Assembly (NCBI GenBank): GCA_021740785.1
Contig: JAIOZI010000013.1
Coordinates: 1 to 64,000 of the forward strand
DNA: 64,000 bases
Reading direction: 5' to 3'
Source: Melioribacteraceae bacterium
Lineage (GTDB): Bacteria > Bacteroidota > Ignavibacteria > Ignavibacteriales > Melioribacteraceae
The notes under the pieces are model-generated. The model saw nothing but the letters and a program-made list of their open reading frames with translations, searched no databases and was not told where the DNA came from. This document shows positions 1 to 8,285 of this stretch, piece after piece; positions within the stretch are counted from its first letter, which is position 1, and every line of letters begins with the position of its first letter. The position numbers and the translations under genes are program-made.

Positions 1-2
1 CT

Positions 3-125
3 CCTAGGTTTAACAGAGCGGCAAAACGATTGGCCGAATTATTAAATGAAACTCACACAATATTTCCGGGTACAAATTTACGCTTAATTTTCAAAACCAC
101 TGCACTTTCATTTTGCGGGGGGTAA
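3..125 (+). CDS. possible 3' end of a transposase-like gene (partial)
   Basis: From base 3 an open frame runs in from the left edge and stops with TAA at 123-125. The encoded tail contains RAAKRLAELLNE followed by FPGTNLRL, which resembles the C-terminus of some DDE transposases as I remember them; no catalytic part is inside the window. It overlaps the end of the minus-strand membrane-protein gene, so either the mobile element replaced that gene's 3' end or one of the two frames is not real. The family assignment is inference from a short tail and is weak. Confidence 0.3.
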   Translation, partial: PRFNRAAKRLAELLNETHTIFPGTNLRLIFKTTALSFCGG

Positions 126-553
126 GGTGTTCTGAGTTTTTCACGAACCGGAAGAAATAAGTCTTTAAATCCTAATCCACCACGAAAAGCGAAAATGAAA
201 TATGACAGTGTAAAAATTGCATCGATGATACCGGTGAACCAAAATGTAGATGGAAAACCTTCGTAAAATAACATATAGAGATAAAGTTGAATCACATAGA
301 AAATCCTTCCAATAATCAAACTGCCAACAACAAAAGTGTATCTCTCAATATTCAATGATGACATGAATTGTAAATAGGCAAAGCAGAAAAAGAAAGATGC
401 AAGGAAAATGCTATAAAAAGAGTGAGTGTGGGGACTGTCGATTAAACGCCCTGTACCAATGAAAAAGAGATAAAGAATACCGGCTACTGTATCCCATACT
501 CCACTTGCAGCAAATGTTACAGCTAAAGGTTTTAGACTATTTTTAGGGGTCAT
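53..553 (-). CDS. small multi-pass membrane protein, unknown function
   Basis: I do not recognise this 166-residue protein. It shows about four hydrophobic segments (around AVTFAASGVW, the FYSIFLASFFFC stretch, the VVGSLIIGRIFYV stretch and a FTGIIDAIFTLSYFIF stretch) and a basic C-terminus, so an inner-membrane protein is likely. I chose the ATG at 553 because AAGGA lies about eight bases upstream; the frame is open to a TTG at 592 without a ribosome site. The last 24 codons overlap an opposing frame that may be a transposase tail, so the natural C-terminus could have been altered. It is on the opposite strand from the carbohydrate genes and looks unrelated to them. Confidence 0.6.
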   Translation of the reverse strand: MTPKNSLKPLAVTFAASGVWDTVAGILYLFFIGTGRLIDSPHTHSFYSIFLASFFFCFAYLQFMSSLNIERYTFVVGSLIIGRIFYVIQLYLYMLFYEGFPSTFWFTGIIDAIFTLSYFIFAFRGGLGFKDLFLPVREKLRTPYPPQNESAVVLKIKRKFVPGNIV

Positions 554-893
554 TCGATATATCCTTACAGTAATAATAATTGGTATTAGCAATATAGCGT
601 AATTTACTCATGGGCATAAGGCGAAAATATATTTTGATTAAAAGAGTAACTTTTTACTGAAATGTTTTTTAAAACTATTACATCACAGCAAAACGGATCG
701 ACCTAATCGTACTCGGCTAACAGGTATGGTAGATTTAACGATGAGCGAAGGAATGTATTTCAACGGATGAGGAAGAGCTAATACTGCTGAGTAAATGTGA
801 AACCCGCCAAAATACATGTCGACTACAAAATTGAGGACGGGTCTTTAGTACTGTTTAGTAAATGACGGACAATTATAGAATTGGATCAGCAGG
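554..893. other. intergenic stretch without a convincing gene
   Basis: About 340 bases between two minus-strand membrane-protein genes. A 44-codon minus frame (683-817) exists but has no ribosome-binding site or recognisable motif. No tRNA, no strong hairpin with a T-run and no clear promoter were seen. Confidence 0.5.
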
Positions 894-2201
894 CTATTGA
901 AACCAAAAGACAAAAGGGAGCAAGAAGACAACTAAGAGCGTCCATATCAAATAGATGGTTATATATTTGACTAAAGAATTTTCGACTTGAGTAATTTTTT
1001 TTATTTCAACGAATGAATCGAAAAGATTAACTGCAATAATAATCAGGTTTACAAAAATCAATAAATTAGAGCCAAGCACGACAATTCTATTAGGAGTAAG
1101 ACCATAAGTTAATCTTGTGATAATAGCGACAAGGGCTATTGAATTAATTACAATAGCCAATAGAGCTAATAAAAATAAAATCAACACACTAATGTTTTTG
1201 TTTTTAGATTTATCAATTTCGGAAATAGAAAAAACTATAATTGCCAATACTGCCAATAGAACAATATTAAATAAAATTAGCAGATCTCTGTCCTCTACAA
1301 TTTTTGCACCGGAGAAGATATAGGATATTAAATACACAGATAGAGTTACAAAGACTAAAGGTGTGAAAACTCTTGCAATGACCGGAGCTATTTTACTTGT
1401 GATATTTGGATATAATAGAATAAGATAGTAAGAAACAATTGGAGCAGCTACACCGCCAAAAATTGCCACGTTTTGAATATAGAACTCTTCTATATTCATA
1501 TTAATAGCAGAAAACAATCCCAAAGTTATAGCAGTCAATAATCCACCGGCAAGAATAATTAATCCGGTCATAATCAAAAATTCTCCATTGAAGCGAATAA
1601 ATTCAATCTTTTTAGTAGTATCGTTATAATTGAATGAAATGAATGAGAGACCAAGTAAGCACCAAAGGAGAAGCGGGATATGAATTATAGCTACGTTAAC
1701 GGAATCAAGATTACCGTAGGGTAAAAGATTTACAAATAACAAAAGAACAATAATAGAGAAGATATAAAAAAAGATTTTAGATTTTTCAAAAATTTTATTT
1801 TGCCAAAAGACAAAAAGTATGAGTCCATTAAATACAATAATGGGAAGGTTTCTGAAGAAGAAAATCTCTTGATCTAATTGGCTGATAAAATCCGGAAGTT
1901 TTGCCAGCAAACCGGAGAAAATTGAGATTATAATTAAAATAAGAATATCCAATCTTAGGAAAGATATAAAATCATTACTCGAAGAATCGGCTAATCTAAT
2001 TTTCCAAAAGTGTACCAGATCCGAATCATAATCAGCTGAGACTTCGTCGAAGGAATTTGAAAAATCTTTTTTATTGCTTCGAAACAACAGTTCAAGTTTT
2101 TCGGGATTATTAATGTTCTCAATTATTTGCTGCTTCATAGATTTGCTCAATGGTATTAAAAATTCAATCAATAAAAATGCTGAGAATAAATTCAAAATCA
2201 T
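894..2201 (-). CDS. polytopic membrane protein, possibly DUF4153-like
   Basis: A 435-residue protein with a short cytoplasmic-looking N-terminal region (NNPEKLELLFRSNKKDF, then HFWKIRL) followed by about ten hydrophobic segments. The N-terminal pattern and the late TPNRIVVLGSNLL segment recall DUF4153-type membrane proteins of Bacteroidota; this is from memory and tentative. The function of that family is unknown. The ATG at 2201 adds a hydrophobic leader; an internal ATG at 2138 starting MKQQIIEN would remove it and would match family members that begin close to the NPEKLE motif. Neither start has a good Shine-Dalgarno. It is unrelated in strand and content to the glycan locus. Confidence 0.6.
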   Translation of the reverse strand: MILNLFSAFLLIEFLIPLSKSMKQQIIENINNPEKLELLFRSNKKDFSNSFDEVSADYDSDLVHFWKIRLADSSSNDFISFLRLDILILIIISIFSGLLAKLPDFISQLDQEIFFFRNLPIIVFNGLILFVFWQNKIFEKSKIFFYIFSIIVLLLFVNLLPYGNLDSVNVAIIHIPLLLWCLLGLSFISFNYNDTTKKIEFIRFNGEFLIMTGLIILAGGLLTAITLGLFSAINMNIEEFYIQNVAIFGGVAAPIVSYYLILLYPNITSKIAPVIARVFTPLVFVTLSVYLISYIFSGAKIVEDRDLLILFNIVLLAVLAIIVFSISEIDKSKNKNISVLILFLLALLAIVINSIALVAIITRLTYGLTPNRIVVLGSNLLIFVNLIIIAVNLFDSFVEIKKITQVENSLVKYITIYLIWTLLVVFLLPFVFWFQ

Positions 2202-2390
2202 AGTGCATTATTTAGCTTAGTATTAATAAGTGACGAATAAAACGATGTGATTTTGTGAAAAGTAAATAGTTTTTCTGGGGAAAATTATATGTGGTATAAA
2301 TTTATTTAGGAAATATTCATTTCAGTTTGCTAAAAAAGTCAAGCAGAACCCGGAAGAGTAGGGCAAGCGAGAGCGAAGGAAAGAAGCACC

Positions 2391-2666
2391 CTAGATAACC
2401 TCTTGCCATGAAAGAATAATTACAATTGCTGTGGTTGAAAAAATAGCAGTTATCCAATAACCAACCTTTAATTTTTTTTTCTCTTTTAGTTTGCCTTGTA
2501 CGATTTCAAACATTACCATTAAAAATGGAGGAATTGCTGACGGAAGGTAACCAATTGGATTTGGTAAAATACGTTTTGAAAAAATTGCCAGAATTATAAT
2601 GCATATCCCGGTTGCCATAGCTATTTGAATATGTGGTGATTTGATAAATTGTTTTACTTTTGACAT
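2391..2666 (-). CDS. small three-helix membrane protein, unknown
   Basis: This 91-residue protein has three hydrophobic segments (ATGICIIILAIF, the SAIPPFLMVMF region, and ITAIFSTTAIVIIL) separated by short Lys-rich loops such as KLKEKKKLK. No family was recognised. The ATG at 2666 has a weak GAG-type ribosome site. It lies between the large membrane protein and another very small membrane-protein gene, all on the minus strand, which suggests a row of housekeeping or hypothetical membrane genes rather than part of the sugar locus. Confidence 0.5.
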   Translation of the reverse strand: MSKVKQFIKSPHIQIAMATGICIIILAIFSKRILPNPIGYLPSAIPPFLMVMFEIVQGKLKEKKKLKVGYWITAIFSTTAIVIILSWQEVI

Positions 2667-2760
2667 CTCAGCAAACCTTATTGGCTAATGCTATATTTAC
2701 ATGTATCTCGTTATTACGAAAAAATAGTACGATTATTACAAATAATAAAGAAAAGAATTA

Positions 2761-2895
2761 TTATTTCAGCTTATCTTCTAAACTTTTGAGCAATTGTTTA
2801 ATTTCTTGATGTCTCTTTTCTTGCTTAATTGCCAGCAAAAATAATTGAAATGCAATAGGTACAAGAATTATAACAATAATTGCGGTACTAGTCAT
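2761..2895 (-). CDS. 44-residue single-pass membrane peptide
   Basis: A short frame begins with ATG at 2895 and ends at TAA 2763-2761. An AGGGG ribosome site lies six bases upstream, which is what makes me accept it. The first half is one hydrophobic helix (TAIIVIILVPIAFQLFLLA) and the second half is charged and helical with heptad-like Leu spacing (KQEKRHQEIKQLLKSLEDK), the form of a membrane-anchored short coiled coil. The function is unknown. It is the same strand as its left neighbour and has about 95 bases between them. Confidence 0.55.
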   Translation of the reverse strand: MTSTAIIVIILVPIAFQLFLLAIKQEKRHQEIKQLLKSLEDKLK

Positions 2896-3062
2896 AAATT
2901 TCCCCTAATAATATTTATTAGTTTCGTGCATTTTCAATGTCCGCATATTATGATGTGTCAGAATAAAAAACAAACAAAGCGCAATAATGTTTTACAGAAA
3001 ACATTTTTACAAAATTTATTTTACAAGATAATTATTTTCGCTTGGTCAACCCATAGTTTTTA

Positions 3063-3194
3063 GATGCGGGGACTTTTTACTTAAAATACGGTAATAGAAA
3101 AGGGAAATCATCAATATCAAAAAAAGGAAATAAATATCTGAGGAAAGCTGTCTTCACGCCCACTTTGTTAGCTTGTAGACTTATCAAAAAATGA
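3063..3194 (+). mobile_element. IS110-family transposase remnant
   Basis: A 43-codon plus-strand frame ends at TGA 3192-3194 and contains GKSSISKKGNKYLRKA followed by PTLLACR. The G-K-x-x-I-S-K-K-G-x-x-x-L-R-K-A pattern is characteristic of the C-terminal transposase_20 region of IS110/IS116/IS902 elements, where the helix-hairpin-helix part ends. Nothing upstream or downstream continues the protein, there is no start codon, and no element ends were identified, so this is a decayed fragment. It marks the left side of the scar between the membrane-protein genes and the glycan locus. Confidence 0.6.
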
Positions 3195-3662
3195 AAGAAT
3201 ATAATGCTTAAGTTGGAAAGTTACTTTTGAAGAAGTACTAATGTGAGTAAAACTAATCTGGAACACAATATATTTTGAAGCGATATCATTGACTTGAACA
3301 AAAGGGAGGTAATTAATGTCTTTGAACAAGAATAAATTTATTAGAGCAGAAAAAAAACTACAAAGCACAAACCAATGATTTAAGAAGATGTTGATAGTAA
3401 AATAATTTTAGACATTTTGAGACTGTACAGAAAGCCGCATCTTACTCAGTGAAGTGAACTGACTCCCTCACAACGGCAGATCCACCTCAAAATTGTGCAG
3501 TCTCTTTTACTTTCTCCTACAGTTTTGAATTACACAAAATAGTCTAAAACTGTTGTGCAGCAATGGGATACAAAAACTCATATGATTGATTTCTGACATA
3601 ATGTAAATTGGCTTGTAGAAATAATTATTAAGATGAGATAAAATTTTCTATTTGAGAGTTGA
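3195..3662. other. gene-free scar between two insertion-sequence fragments
   Basis: No frame of convincing length or composition is present. The stretch contains a 10-base imperfect inverted repeat (3420-3429 with 3494-3503) and scattered stops in all frames. It is best read as degraded mobile-element DNA. Confidence 0.5.
3420..3503. repeat. short imperfect inverted repeat
   Basis: AGACTGTACA at 3420-3429 is complemented with one mismatch by TGTGCAGTCT at 3494-3503, separated by 64 bases. It could be the ends of a small non-autonomous element inside the scar. No target duplication was identified, so this is only suggestive. Confidence 0.3.
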
Positions 3663-3806
3663 ATTTATTATCCCGACCAAATTATTGCTAATGCACTCAT
3701 GGACAGACTGTGCTATAATGCACTTCAAAATATCATTAAAGGTGGGTCGTTTAGAAGAAATCTTAATTCAAAACTATTTGAAAATATTTGCTGTTTTTTA
3801 AAATGA
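3663..3806 (+). mobile_element. IS21-family IstB ATPase remnant (C-terminal fragment)
   Basis: Translation from 3663 to TGA 3804-3806 gives PDQIIANALMDRL, then KGGSFRRNL. This matches the end of IS21 helper ATPases (IstB), where the consensus runs DPTIADAILDRL then a Lys-Gly-x-Ser-x-Arg-x-x-Leu motif. A TGA directly upstream closes the frame and no Walker motifs remain nearby, so most of istB and all of istA are gone. Together with the IS110 fragment it shows repeated insertion at the border of the locus. Confidence 0.6.
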
Positions 3807-3959
3807 CAATTTCTTAATCAGGGGTGGGGGAATACTTCTGAACCTGATGGTGGATTATTATGACCCGTGGACGGGTATGAAGCAGTTGTAAAATATTGAT
3901 TATATTTTCAACAGAATTGATATTTTATCATACAAAAAGATTTTTACACCCGAAAATTC

Positions 3960-3989
3960 TTGACAACCAATAATTTCTGCTCTTATATT
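3960..3989 (+). promoter_or_regulatory. putative sigma-70-type promoter of the LacI-family gene
   Basis: TTGACA at 3960-3965 and TATATT at 3984-3989 are separated by 18 bases and lie about 50 bases before the TTG start. The palindromic operator begins on the next base, so a bound repressor would cover the start-site region. The assignment is by sequence likeness only. Confidence 0.45.
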
Positions 3990-4005
3990 GCACAAAGGTT
4001 TGTGC
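3990..4005 (+). promoter_or_regulatory. LacI-family operator, autoregulatory
   Basis: GCACAAAGGTTTGTGC is a perfect inverted repeat with seven-base arms around GG. It sits between the -10 box and the LacI-family coding region, fitting autorepression. The same CnCAA....TTGnG pattern occurs at 5132-5147 before the sugar-binding lipoprotein gene, and the identical 16 bases recur inside a coding region at 29510-29525. Confidence 0.55.
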
Positions 4006-4039
4006 TAAACGCATTTTTTAATTTTCCCAGGCTAATATT

Positions 4040-5098
4040 TTGATCACTATTAATGACATAGCAAACCAAGTTGGAGTTTCGATCTCAACAGTTTCTAGAG
4101 TTCTAAATCATAAGTCCAAGAAATACAGAATCAGTTCCAAGACGGAAGAACAAATTTTAAAAGCAGCCGATGAACTCGGCTATAGACCAAACGAATTAGC
4201 AAGGGGATTGCGACTTAAAAAAACGCATTCAATTGGTTTGGTCGTTCCGGATATTGCAAACCCATTCTTCGCAAATGTTACCCAAATAATCCAAAAACAA
4301 GCTTATGAGGCGGGTTACAGCCTTATTGTTTGTAATACAAATGAAGATATTTCACTTGAAATAGAGCATGTTGAACTCCTCAGGAGGAAAGGTGTTGACG
4401 GTTATATTATTATGCCCGTGGGTACTCTTTTTGAACATATAGAAGATCTTGTTGAACATAAAAAACCACTTGTCCTTCTTGATCGTAACATTGAGCATAT
4501 TGATGCAAACTGTGTTGTTGTTGATAACTATAAAGGTGCTTTTCAAGCTACTAGTTATTTAATTGAAAATGGTCATACTAGAATTGCGATTATCCAAGGT
4601 CTGAGAAATACCTATACTAATAATGAGAGAGTAAAAGGATATTTGGATGCTTTGAGAAAAAACGGATTGGAAATTGATGAAACATTAATGGTTGGTAAGG
4701 ATTTCAGGAAAGAGAATGGATATATTGAAACAAAAATGCTACTCAATTTAGAAAATCCGCCAACTGCGATCTTTGCCTTCTCCGATCTGATTACACTTGG
4801 TACACTTCAGGCATTTTTAGAAGAGAGCATAAAAGTGCCGGAGGATATTTCCCTTATTACATTTGATGATATTGACTTTGCGCCATATTTGTTTTCTCCT
4901 TTAACAGCAGTTAGGCAGCCCAGACAAATGCTCGGAGAGGTTGCGGTTAAATTGTTGATTGATGATTTAAAATCAAAAGGGAGAATCGAGAGAAAAAAAA
5001 TTGTACTCGATCCGAAATTAATTACACGCAAATCAGTTAAACTGCTCACTCATGCAAGGGTTGATACAACTAAGATAAATATGATTAATCAATATTAA
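4040..5098 (+). CDS. LacI-family transcriptional regulator
   Basis: A 352-residue repressor of usual family length. Residues 2-23 form the LacI helix-turn-helix (TINDIANQVGVSISTVSRVL), followed by the hinge region (NELARGLRLKK, about 52-62) and a periplasmic-binding-protein-like sensor domain starting IGLVVPDIANPFF. The start is TTG; the only nearby ATG is out of frame. It precedes a sugar ABC importer and its own promoter carries a palindromic operator, so it most likely senses a sugar from the locus and represses itself and the importer. The effector is unknown. It is the only regulator seen among some 60 kb of plus-strand catabolic genes, which suggests either wide control or further regulators outside the window. 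Confidence 0.93.
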   Translation: MITINDIANQVGVSISTVSRVLNHKSKKYRISSKTEEQILKAADELGYRPNELARGLRLKKTHSIGLVVPDIANPFFANVTQIIQKQAYEAGYSLIVCNTNEDISLEIEHVELLRRKGVDGYIIMPVGTLFEHIEDLVEHKKPLVLLDRNIEHIDANCVVVDNYKGAFQATSYLIENGHTRIAIIQGLRNTYTNNERVKGYLDALRKNGLEIDETLMVGKDFRKENGYIETKMLLNLENPPTAIFAFSDLITLGTLQAFLEESIKVPEDISLITFDDIDFAPYLFSPLTAVRQPRQMLGEVAVKLLIDDLKSKGRIERKKIVLDPKLITRKSVKLLTHARVDTTKINMINQY

Positions 5099-5131
5099 AT
5101 AAAAAAAATAATAAAAGTTTTTTCCTATGTA

Positions 5132-5147
5132 GCACAAACGATTGCGT
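5132..5147 (+). promoter_or_regulatory. putative LacI-family operator before the sugar ABC importer
   Basis: GCACAAACGATTGCGT fits the half-palindrome CnCAAnC/GnTTGnG of LacI-type sites around a central CG. It lies in the only sizeable gap between the regulator and the binding-lipoprotein gene and overlaps a possible -35 (TTGCGT, 5142) with a -10-like TAAAAT 18 bases further on. It shares the left half GCACAAA with the autoregulatory site. Confidence 0.5.
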
Positions 5148-5206
5148 TAATTAAGAATCACAACATAAAATTCTTTAGGAATAACAAAGAAATGATCAAA
5201 AGGTGA

Positions 5207-6538
5207 ATGGTGAAAAAAATAACAATTTTTAGTTTGCTAATTTTAACCGCATTCATTTTATTTACTCAATGCGGTAAAGAAGAAAAATCGACAGATGGTA
5301 AAGTTCAGATAATATTTTGGCATAGCTTTGTATCTTCAACTATTCCGGCACTGAATGATTTGATTGCCGAATTCGAAAAGTCTCATCCTCAAATTACAGT
5401 TAAAGCTCAATACATTCCAACGGGTGAAGCCCTTATTCAAAAATTAATAACTGCGATTCAGAGTCAAACCGCTCCGGATATATCATGGCTTCATTCTGAT
5501 TATATGGAGGATTTAGTTGATGCAGATGCCATTTACCAAATGGATCATTTCATAAAAGGTGAAAATGGAATTTCTCAAGAAGACCTTGATGATATTTATC
5601 CTTCTCTAATTCAATATGCTTCCTGGAAAGGTACATTATACAGTTTACCCATGGAGGCCACTAATCTAGCACTTTTGTACAATAAAGATATGTTCCGCGC
5701 TGCCGGTCTTGATCCCGAGCATCCGCCCGCAACCTGGGATGAGTTGAAAACTTTTTCTGAAAAATTGACTTTTGATAAAAATAACGATGGGAAATATGAA
5801 CAAGTCGGTCTTTTCCTTCCAATATTTCCGGCAGCGGGTCCTCAAAGCGGATGGATGGTATGGCAATGGTATCCATATCTTTGGCAAGCAGGGGGTTCGG
5901 TTATTAATGACGAGCAAACCGAAGTGCTATATAATTCCGAAGCCGGCATTGATGCTCTGAGTTTGTGGAAAGATATTTACACTAATCTTAATCTTAGAAA
6001 TTTCACTACGGATTTTGATGTTGCTTTCGCTTCTAAACATTTGGCAATGGCAATGGATGGTCCGTGGAATCTTCCTCGTTATAAAGATTTACTAAAAGAT
6101 ATCGATTGGGGTTTCGCTCCTTTACCAAAAGGGACGGATAAGAAAGCCACTATCGTTGGGGGGGAATATCTGGCAATCTTTAAACAGAGCAAATATCCGG
6201 ATGAATCGTGGGAATTTATTAAGTGGATGATTAAACCTGAAACTCAGGCAATGTGGGCAATGAAAAGCGGTTATCTACCCATCAGACATGCAGTGCGTGA
6301 TGTTCCTGAATTTGAGGCTTATCTTGAGGAAAATCCAAATTTTAAAACATTTGTTGACCAGATGGATTACGGGATTGCTCAAAAACCCATTGATTACGGT
6401 GGTTTGGAAGTCGCTAGACATTTAGCAGAAGCTTTGGAAAAAGCAACAGTGGGAAATATGGATGTAAAACAAGCTTTGGATGAATCCGCAGCAAAATCAA
6501 ATAAAGTTCTTCAGGAAGAAAAAAATAAACAGAGATAA
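5207..6538 (+). CDS. ABC sugar-binding lipoprotein (family 1 solute-binding protein)
   Basis: A 443-residue periplasmic binding protein that delivers a sugar or oligosaccharide to the adjacent permeases. A lipoprotein signal ends at Cys22 (LFTQC), followed by the typical SBP_bac_1 opening IIFWHSFVSSTIPALNDL and the late segment SWEFIKWMIKPETQ. The ATG has AAAGG just upstream. It is six bases from the first permease gene. A paralogue about half identical by eye lies at 58018-59319. The locus's ATPase is far away at 55129. The operator at 5132 suggests LacI control. Substrate cannot be told from sequence. Confidence 0.93.
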   Translation: MVKKITIFSLLILTAFILFTQCGKEEKSTDGKVQIIFWHSFVSSTIPALNDLIAEFEKSHPQITVKAQYIPTGEALIQKLITAIQSQTAPDISWLHSDYMEDLVDADAIYQMDHFIKGENGISQEDLDDIYPSLIQYASWKGTLYSLPMEATNLALLYNKDMFRAAGLDPEHPPATWDELKTFSEKLTFDKNNDGKYEQVGLFLPIFPAAGPQSGWMVWQWYPYLWQAGGSVINDEQTEVLYNSEAGIDALSLWKDIYTNLNLRNFTTDFDVAFASKHLAMAMDGPWNLPRYKDLLKDIDWGFAPLPKGTDKKATIVGGEYLAIFKQSKYPDESWEFIKWMIKPETQAMWAMKSGYLPIRHAVRDVPEFEAYLEENPNFKTFVDQMDYGIAQKPIDYGGLEVARHLAEALEKATVGNMDVKQALDESAAKSNKVLQEEKNKQR

Positions 6539-6543
6539 AATTT

Positions 6544-7449
6544 TTGAAAACAACTAAAAAAAATAAACGGCTTTACAAAAAAGGAGACGGATTTGCTGCT
6601 TTTCTTTTTCTATCACCAACTCTTGTTGTGTTTGTAACATTCATTCTGTTCCCGGTTTTTTTCTCCTTCTATCTAAGTTTCCATCAGTGGAATATGTTTA
6701 GCAACGAAGCAACCTTTGTCGGTCTGGATAATTACCTTAAAATGTTCCAAAGTGAAGAGTTTTGGCAAGTCTTGAAAAATACGGCAGTTTATACACTTGG
6801 TACGGTTCCGTTAAATATGGCATTTTCTTTATTGCTTGCTTATGCATTACAGAGAAAACTTGCCGGTAAGAAATTTTTAAGGACAGCTTTTTTTGCTCCC
6901 GTAATTATATCACCTGTTGCAGCGGCATTGATTTGGAGATGGTTATATGATCCGAATTACGGCATAATCAACTATGCTATCGGAATATTTGGAATTGAAT
7001 CAGTCAATTGGTTGAATGAACCAACTTCCGCAATGTTTGCGCTTATTGTAATGGGGGTCTGGAAAACTTTCGGTATAAACATGGTATTGTTCTCAGCCGG
7101 TTTACAAGGAATTCCAGACACTTACTACGAAGCGGCAGAGATCGACGGAGCGGGCAGATGGTCAAAATTTTGGAATATAACAATTCCAATGTTGGGTCCA
7201 ACAATTTTCTTCATACTTGTTATGTCAATGATTACCTCTTTCCAAGTGTTTGATATTGTTTATGTGCTTACTTCCGGCGGACCATTAGGATCAACGAAAG
7301 TACTTGTTTTCTATGTTTATGAATATGCGTTTAAGTTTTTTGAAATGGGGTATGCATCTGCAGTAGCATATGTACTGTTTGCCATACTATTGATTTTAAC
7401 TCTTTTGCAGGTAAGATTTATGAAAAATAGGATACACACAGCCACATGA
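6544..7449 (+). CDS. sugar ABC transporter permease, MalF/UgpA type
   Basis: A 301-residue inner-membrane permease with about six helices. The EAA loop that contacts the ATPase is seen at residues 196-215 (EAAEIDGAGRWSKFWNITIP), with the characteristic Gly of CUT1 importers. The start is TTG. It is preceded by the binding lipoprotein and overlaps the second permease by ATGA, so the two are translationally coupled and should form the heterodimeric channel. No ATPase gene is adjacent. Confidence 0.94.
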   Translation: MKTTKKNKRLYKKGDGFAAFLFLSPTLVVFVTFILFPVFFSFYLSFHQWNMFSNEATFVGLDNYLKMFQSEEFWQVLKNTAVYTLGTVPLNMAFSLLLAYALQRKLAGKKFLRTAFFAPVIISPVAAALIWRWLYDPNYGIINYAIGIFGIESVNWLNEPTSAMFALIVMGVWKTFGINMVLFSAGLQGIPDTYYEAAEIDGAGRWSKFWNITIPMLGPTIFFILVMSMITSFQVFDIVYVLTSGGPLGSTKVLVFYVYEYAFKFFEMGYASAVAYVLFAILLILTLLQVRFMKNRIHTAT

Positions 7450-8285
7450 GTTCAAAACCAAACATAAAGAAAAAAATAAAATCCATATTGACTCATGTTT
7501 TGGTATACAGTGTTGCTATTTTAACATTGATGCCGTTCTTATGGATGATCCTGACTTCGGTGAAAGATATGTCTGAAATATTTACATATCCGCCGCAATT
7601 TTTCCCGTCGAAAATAAATCTTGATAACTATGTGAAAGCTTTTGAAGCCGCACCTTTCGGAAGTTACTACGTAAACAGCATGGTGGTCGCTTTCTCGGTT
7701 ACGATTGGACAACTTATTACATGTTCAATGGCGGCATTTGCTTTTGCCAGAATGAGATTCCGGGGAAAGGATGCATTGTTTTATATCTTCTTAGCAACGA
7801 TGATGATTCCATATAATGTGACAATGATTCCAAGTTTTCTCGTTCTGCATTGGTTGGGCTGGATTGATACTTACAACGCTCTGATTGTTCCAGGACTTGC
7901 ATCGGCTTTCGGTACATTTCTGTTAAGACAATTCTTCATGACTATCCCTAAAGAACTTGAGGAAGCTGCATATATTGATGGTTCGACACGGTTCCAGGTG
8001 CTTTGGAAAATTATTATCCCGTTGTCTAAACCTGCTTTGGCTACTCTGGCAATTTTCACCTTTATGGGTACGTTCAATGATTTTATCTGGGCATTGATTG
8101 TAATTAATTCTGAAGAATTGACCACTGTTCAGTTAGGGCTGTCCATTTTCAGGGATAGATATTTAACTCAATGGGATTTATTAATGGCAGGATCGGTTAC
8201 AGCAACAATCCCAATTCTGATTGTCTTCTTCTTTGCGCAAAAATATTTCATAAAAGGAATCGCACTTAGCGGTTTGAAAGGCTGA
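7446..8285 (+). CDS. sugar ABC transporter permease, MalG/UgpE type
   Basis: A 279-residue partner permease with about six helices and an EAA loop at residues 172-192 (EEAAYIDGSTRFQVLWKIIIP). Its ATG overlaps the stop of the preceding permease, and its own TGA overlaps the ATG of the GWxTD-protein gene, so four genes are tightly linked. It should pair with the upstream permease and, by inference, with the ATPase at 55129-56232. CUT1 carbohydrate uptake family; substrate unknown. Confidence 0.94.
   Translation: MSSKPNIKKKIKSILTHVLVYSVAILTLMPFLWMILTSVKDMSEIFTYPPQFFPSKINLDNYVKAFEAAPFGSYYVNSMVVAFSVTIGQLITCSMAAFAFARMRFRGKDALFYIFLATMMIPYNVTMIPSFLVLHWLGWIDTYNALIVPGLASAFGTFLLRQFFMTIPKELEEAAYIDGSTRFQVLWKIIIPLSKPALATLAIFTFMGTFNDFIWALIVINSEELTTVQLGLSIFRDRYLTQWDLLMAGSVTATIPILIVFFFAQKYFIKGIALSGLKG

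Noticed and set aside
683-817. 44-codon minus-strand open frame between two membrane-protein genes
   Set aside because: No ribosome-binding site, unusual composition (many Pro, Arg and Ser) and no recognisable motif; length is within chance.
1117-1323. 68-codon plus-strand frame
   Set aside because: It lies entirely opposite the polytopic membrane-protein gene, and its Ile/Asn-rich sequence is what the antisense of such a gene gives.
2845-3063. 72-codon plus-strand frame MKCNRYKNYNN...
   Set aside because: It overlaps the 44-residue membrane-peptide gene antisense, has no Shine-Dalgarno, and reads as random AT-rich sequence.
3168-3368. 66-codon minus-strand frame in the insertion-sequence scar
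   Set aside because: It starts in the antisense of the IS110 fragment and has no ribosome site or family likeness.
3863-3876. ACCCG/CGGGT mini-hairpin upstream of the LacI-family gene
   Set aside because: Five-base stem only, with no T-run and no link to the promoter; likely chance.
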